Position numbers and translations under genes: made by a program. Below, piece by piece: positions 61,701 to 64,000 of a stretch of DNA of 64,000 nt. Below the pieces are notes generated by a model. It was given only the letters and a program-made list of their open reading frames with translations, was not told where the DNA came from and ran no database searches. Position 1 is the stretch's first letter, and each line of letters starts with the position of its first letter. The stretch is from positions 1,426,001 through 1,490,000 of the forward strand of contig NC_044004.1 in the NCBI RefSeq assembly GCF_900496995.4, given 5' to 3'. Origin of the DNA: Aquila chrysaetos chrysaetos (lineage: Eukaryota; Chordata; Aves; Accipitriformes; Accipitridae).

Positions 61701-62506
61701 ACTGATTTCCTCCATGCTTGAACAATTTCTTTAAAAATAAATAAGCTTATATAAAAAAATTACCCTAACGCCACTGGCAATTTCTTCACAGCTAAAATAA
61801 CTCATCATTTGCTGAACGTTGTAACCACAGGCTTCAGCAAAGGCTGAGTCCAGTGCGTCCCTTCTCTCAAACACTGAGCAGTTAGCTGATAAAATGCAGA
61901 AGGGTTTATTCTGTGCTCCAACAAGCCAGCAGCAGCCTTAATTCTTCACATAAGTTGGTCTTTTTTTAATCAGTGGCTCTTAGAAATCTGTATATTCAGA
62001 GTAGGAGCATTTCATTGCATTTTTATTGTAAAAAACCCCTAATGCTACCGCTTATTTGAAGATTCAATTTGACATGATTCAAATCAGATCTTACAAATTA
62101 AATGCTCTCGAATTTGGACAGTCAAGGACCAGTCAACACCAATCCTTTTTTAAACTGCTTGAGAGTGGAAAGTACAGCTTGACAAAGCCTCGTGAGTTGT
62201 GTCCACCAGCAGCTTTGCATCGTTTTCCCACCGAAATGCTGCTTTGCACCATCCTGTTGCTGTTTGCACCAACTCAGGCACCCACCACCGAGGGGACATG
62301 GCAGCGACAGCATAAAGCAGGAAGGCAGGAGTTAGGTGTCCATCCCAGTGGCTTTTAGCCACCGGTAGGTTTACAGCCCACACTGTGAATATAGAGAAAA
62401 GGTGTTATTTCTTACCGACAGCAGGGAATGGCACAAACCTCTGGATCAAGAGACGAGTGGCGGGGGTAAACTTGTTTGCTCTCTGAACCAGAACATTAAG
62501 GCCCAC
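25721..62506 (-). CDS. SFXN5: SFXN5 (sideroflexin-5), partial coding region: last five coding exons
   Basis: Five - strand exons join in frame (62506-62416, 57492-57377, 55302-55217, 46323-46206, 25798-25721). They encode 162 residues from [13 protein letters not shown] to the terminal [10 protein letters not shown]. Human SFXN5 has about 340 residues, so this is roughly the C-terminal half. Sideroflexins are multi-pass mitochondrial inner-membrane carriers; SFXN1 and SFXN3 import serine, and SFXN5 has been linked to citrate transport. Seen: the [17 protein letters not shown] family core, two hydrophobic segments ([18 protein letters not shown] and [18 protein letters not shown]), and a soluble tail [11 protein letters not shown]. 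All junctions have GT-AG sites and matching phases, with no stops, so the gene appears intact. It is convergent with EMX1; the first exons lie beyond the right edge. Confidence 0.97.
26560..27030. promoter_or_regulatory. AT-rich non-repetitive block in SFXN5 last intron
   Basis: Contains ACATATGTC and CATATGTC E-boxes, CAGTAATAATTAAATC, CTTAATCAACG, ATCTAATCACCC and CAGTAATTGC. It looks like a conserved non-coding element by style only. Confidence 0.3.
27660..28035 (+). mobile_element. Old CR1/L3-like LINE 3' remnant
   Basis: The order of motifs matches degenerate CR1/L3 3' ends as I recall them: GAGGACTTGGAAGTGCTGAG, then a GGAGTAATGTTTTGTTCACA-like segment, AGGTGTGGTGTCTCTG, TTTTCAGCACAAATTAGATG, GGTGGAAGGAGACAGATGAG and GTAGGTCCTTTCAGC. 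It is heavily diverged and has no coding part. Boundaries are approximate. Confidence 0.5.
31500..31760 (-). mobile_element. Possible old CR1/L3-like remnant
   Basis: The segments ATTAAATCACCTTTCTTAAA, GCTCTTTCCTGATCA and CCCCAAAACTGGACACAC, then GATGGTCTCATGAC, follow the order of the reverse complement of CR1/L3 elements. Divergence is strong, so the call is tentative. Confidence 0.4.
34064..34146 (+). mobile_element. CR1 3' end fragment
   Basis: Reads GGTGGGCTTGGCAGTGTTAG, GTTAATGGTTGGATT, ATGATCTTACAGGTC and TTTTCCAACCTAAATGATTC, ending in TATGAT. This is the characteristic CR1 3' terminus in sense orientation. It is 5'-truncated, as is usual for CR1. Confidence 0.75.
38455..38565 (-). 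mobile_element. CR1 3' end fragment
   Basis: The + strand begins with tandem ATAGAATCATAGAATGG, then TTTGGGTTGGAAGGGACC, CATCTAGTTCCAACCCCCC and TGCCATGGGCAGGGACACC. This is the reverse complement of the classic avian CR1 3' end. It is among the least diverged repeats in the window. Confidence 0.88.
41280..41480. promoter_or_regulatory. TAAT-rich block in SFXN5 last intron
   Basis: Contains GCTAATTATTGACAG (homeodomain plus a TALE-like TGACAG core), CATCTAATTAGTAATTACTG, GCAATAATCC and CTCATTAACC. It is a non-repetitive candidate enhancer; the basis is motifs only. Confidence 0.35.
43000..43045 (+). repeat. CACATGCATACATATA-type microsatellite
   Basis: Imperfect ACACATGCATACATAT repeats, about 45 bases. 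Confidence 0.7.
43470..43840. promoter_or_regulatory. Candidate regulatory block with a 14-base palindrome
   Basis: Non-repetitive AT-rich segment containing a perfect palindrome AATCAGCGCTGATT (43537-43550), CATTGACATGAAG, TGTTTACAC, GCAATTTTAATATCC and AATTATCTGTCACCC. It is a candidate conserved element. Confidence 0.35.
44690..45230 (+). mobile_element. Old CR1/L3-like LINE remnant
   Basis: Collinear with degenerate CR1/L3 3' regions: ACTGTGTCTGGTTCTTATGG, AAAAAGGATGTTGACTAATT, GGAAGAGCCATATGAATCAT, AGAAAACATGTCTTTTAGC, GAGACTCCAAGATTGAGC, AAAGAGAAGATTAAGGGACA, TTTTTCAGTCTAGCAGACAA and ACAACAAGATTCCCTGGCT. No intact coding region. Confidence 0.6.
46206..46323 (-). CDS. SFXN5: SFXN5 coding exon with the last hydrophobic segment
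   Basis: Acceptor TTTCCAG and donor GAG|GTCAGT. The exon completes the split Lys codon and then encodes [19 protein letters not shown] and [20 protein letters not shown], the last transmembrane-like segment of the carrier. Its 118 bases are in the correct phase with both neighbours. Confidence 0.96.
48260..48830. promoter_or_regulatory. Strong candidate enhancer block in an SFXN5 intron
   Basis: About 570 bases of non-repetitive AT-rich sequence. It has homeodomain cores (CTTTAATTACTACC, CCTAATTAAGAAG, GACTAATTAACACATG, TCTTAATTGG, CATAATTAGTCG), a T-box-like AGGTGTGA at 48398-48405, and TAGCTGTCAAATGCAATC. Motif density is the highest in the AT-rich half. No conservation test was possible. 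Confidence 0.45.
49635..49790. promoter_or_regulatory. Candidate regulatory block
   Basis: Contains GTTCATTAGTGG, TTTTGCATAATTTGG, a palindromic GGCAGCTGCC E-box and TCCATATGGA (palindromic E-box). The basis is motifs only. Confidence 0.3.
55217..55302 (-). CDS. SFXN5: SFXN5 coding exon, [14 protein letters not shown] segment
   Basis: Acceptor CTTTTCAG and donor GTAAGT. The exon encodes [19 protein letters not shown] and PPIIMSILE plus two bases of a Lys codon. The hydrophobic Pro-containing segment is typical of sideroflexins. Confidence 0.96.
55303..57376 (-). other. SFXN5: SFXN5 intron (2.1 kb)
   Basis: Ordinary intronic sequence. I see no repeat of note and no open frame worth reporting. 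Confidence 0.8.
57377..57492 (-). CDS. SFXN5: SFXN5 coding exon, [12 protein letters not shown] segment
   Basis: Acceptor ATCCTCAG and donor CAC|GTATGT. The exon completes the split Ala codon and encodes [38 protein letters not shown]. The mammalian protein has YGELEEG and DSDGNLVGSSK here (from memory), so the changes are conservative apart from HT for YG. Confidence 0.96.
57493..62415 (-). other. SFXN5: SFXN5 intron (4.9 kb)
   Basis: Mostly unremarkable. A TAATTA-rich patch lies at 60960-61140. Short A- and T-rich stretches and an ACACACG patch near 58820 are the only other structure. Confidence 0.8.
60960..61140. promoter_or_regulatory. TTAATTA-rich patch in an SFXN5 intron
   Basis: Two near-repeated homeodomain-type sites, GAATTAATTACGGGCTA and AAATTAATTATGGGTCC, lie about 20 bases apart, preceded by GGCAATTAGTGGG. 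A paired-site arrangement suggests regulation; it is untested. Confidence 0.3.
62416..62506 (-). CDS. SFXN5: SFXN5 coding exon, VGLNVLVQ to FPAV segment
   Basis: Acceptor TTCAAAG and donor G|GTAAGA. The exon encodes [20 protein letters not shown] and [10 protein letters not shown] plus the first base of an Ala codon. It is nearly identical to mammalian SFXN5. The preceding exon is not in the window. Confidence 0.96.
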
Positions 62507-62699
62507 CTTTGAATAGAAAAAAAAAAAAAAACAAAACAGAGAAGCATAAAGATTTAGCTACAAGGAGCAGGGCAGATGCCACAGGCTGCAGACAGCAGCA
62601 GAGCTCTTCAGGGGCACAGATGGGGGTCTCTCCCCATGCAGAAGTGTTTGAGAACTAAACCCCCCACACACTGCAGGGTTTAGCTGTGTTGGGTTCAGG

Positions 62700-62850
62700 C
62701 CTTTATTCAACAAAGGGTTGAACCAAACCATTGGGTTGAACCCAACCATTGGGTTTAAAGGAAGGGTTGAACCTAATAATTGGATTTAAATGAAAGGTTG
62801 AACCCAACTGTTGTGTTGAACCCAACCATTGGGTTTAAACCCTTTCTAGC
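62700..62850 (+). repeat. Tandem GGGTTGAACCC repeat
   Basis: About five imperfect copies of GGGTTGAACCCAACCATT with GGGTTTAAA linkers. The unit is nearly self-complementary (GGGTT...AACCC), so the array could fold into hairpins. Confidence 0.85.
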
Positions 62851-63603
62851 TAAAAGACAAGCTATGCACAAGCCACTGCAATGCCATTCAGTCCTTCTGG
62901 AAATGCCCCTAGCTGCATTTTTACCCAGTTCACTGGCATTTTCCCCACCCAGCACAAAATAATTTGCGCCGGGAGTCCTCACCCAGCTAGGAAAAAGCCA
63001 ATTATCAGTGGTGGTGGTTGGCCCAACACAATTCATTGCTCCTCCCAGGGTCTGTGCAAACTACACCACCCAACTCCAATGCAAACATTTGGGCTATAAA
63101 GGAGCTATTAATGGAAACAAGAGATAGCAAGCAGTTTATTATAACCATGGATCATTTTTTTGTTGCCTCCTCCAACACTTGAATAATGCAGAGCTCTCCA
63201 CAGTTTTGCAGGGATCTAAGCCATTGCATATGTTAATATAAACAGCACGGAGGAGAGTCGCTGCCTCATCAGCCTCAGCGTGGTTGGATAGTAGTGATAG
63301 TCAGAGAACTTCCACCAAAATTTGTTTCAAGCAGAACTGGGTTATTAATTAAACAAACCTATTCACAGGGAATGACTTCTGTCTTCAAATTATTCTCCCT
63401 CACAATATTTTCTCTTTTTCATCCAAAAAACCCCAAACGCGCAAACAAAACTCAACAGCCCCAAACCAGGAATTTTAGGCTGAAAATGGAAGTCTTTAGC
63501 AATGCCTGGCCAAAAAGTTTTCAGCCAAAAATGCAGCAAAATTAAAAAAAAAAATTCAGCCAAAGCCAAAAACCTGCCAGCAAATAGTGATTTAGGGGCT
63601 TTT

Positions 63604-63648
63604 AAAAAAAAAAAAAAAAAAAAAAGGAAAAGAAAAGAAAAGAAAAGC
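63604..63648 (+). repeat. A-rich tract (A23 then AAAAG repeats)
   Basis: A long A run followed by GGAAAAGAAAAGAAAAG. It could be a retroelement tail, but no element body was recognised beside it. Confidence 0.85.
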
Positions 63649-64000
63649 ATGGGAGAACATATTTTGCAAGCTGCTACATTATACATGCATCCGCAGTGCA
63701 TCTCGTCTTTTTGGAGGCTGAGAGGAAGATGTTGAGAAGCGCAACTGCTGGGTAAGCCCTGCATAAGCAGAGTGCTGGTTTTCAAAACCCATGCAGCATG
63801 TCCAGAGCCCCATGAGGTTTTCACCAGGACCCCACGTAGGAACCCTTCCTGCTCTCCTCGAGTGCTGAGCCCAAGAGAGCCATGGCGGTTCTTCTCAGTC
63901 TGGGCAAGGATGAGGGTTTTGTCTTAATCTTCTTCCCCCTCAAAAATGACTGAATGATATTTTTTTTACATTTTCCAAGTGCTGGGATGCCTATTTGCAA

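Larger units (their letters stand above)
62507..64000 (-). other. SFXN5: SFXN5 intron, partial, running off the window
   Basis: Contains the tandem GGGTTGAACCC repeat at 62700-62850 and an A-rich tract at 63604-63648. The next upstream SFXN5 exon (the segment before VGLNV) was looked for on the - strand and not found. Confidence 0.75.

Noticed and set aside
62507-64000. The SFXN5 exon preceding VGLNVLVQ
   Set aside because: I searched the - strand for the expected GYLGAVISAVSIA segment and did not find it, so that exon must lie beyond the window.

Overview
The window reads as vertebrate nuclear DNA, most likely from a bird. It holds the complete homeobox gene EMX1 on the + strand and the 3' half of SFXN5 (sideroflexin-5) on the - strand, arranged tail to tail. 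A bird is suggested by several CR1 retrotransposon tails of the type common in birds, by the absence of recognisable mammalian SINEs or L1, and by a very GC-rich, low-complexity EMX1 half next to an AT-richer SFXN5 half. The species cannot be named from the sequence alone. The same two genes are convergent neighbours in human, which I recall as established synteny.

Layout. 1-8.2 kb: upstream flank of EMX1 with no gene recognised. It holds several TAAT-rich blocks that look like regulatory elements and a striking inverted duplication (arms 3506-3761 and 4021-4277). 8.2-18.9 kb: a CpG-rich promoter region, then EMX1 in three coding exons (9504-9873, 12052-12236, 18103-18270; 240 residues) and its 3'UTR. 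Intron 1 carries a hairpin-prone minisatellite, a 25-G run and two long C/T tracts. Intron 2 carries a GCATCC-type minisatellite. 18.9-25.7 kb: an AT dinucleotide block, TAAT-rich candidate enhancers, and the SFXN5 3'UTR. 25.7-62.5 kb: the last five coding exons of SFXN5 (62416-62506, 57377-57492, 55217-55302, 46206-46323, 25721-25798), encoding the C-terminal 162 residues. They are separated by introns of 2.1 to 20.4 kb that contain CR1 remnants and more homeodomain-motif-rich blocks. 62.5-64 kb: the next SFXN5 intron; the 5' exons lie beyond the window.

The two genes are functionally unrelated: one is a forebrain transcription factor, the other a mitochondrial carrier. The long SFXN5 introns are a plausible home for EMX1 enhancers, which would make SFXN5 a bystander gene, but that is inference. 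I found no tRNA, rRNA, CRISPR array or intact mobile element. The many other open frames are chance frames or low-complexity translations.
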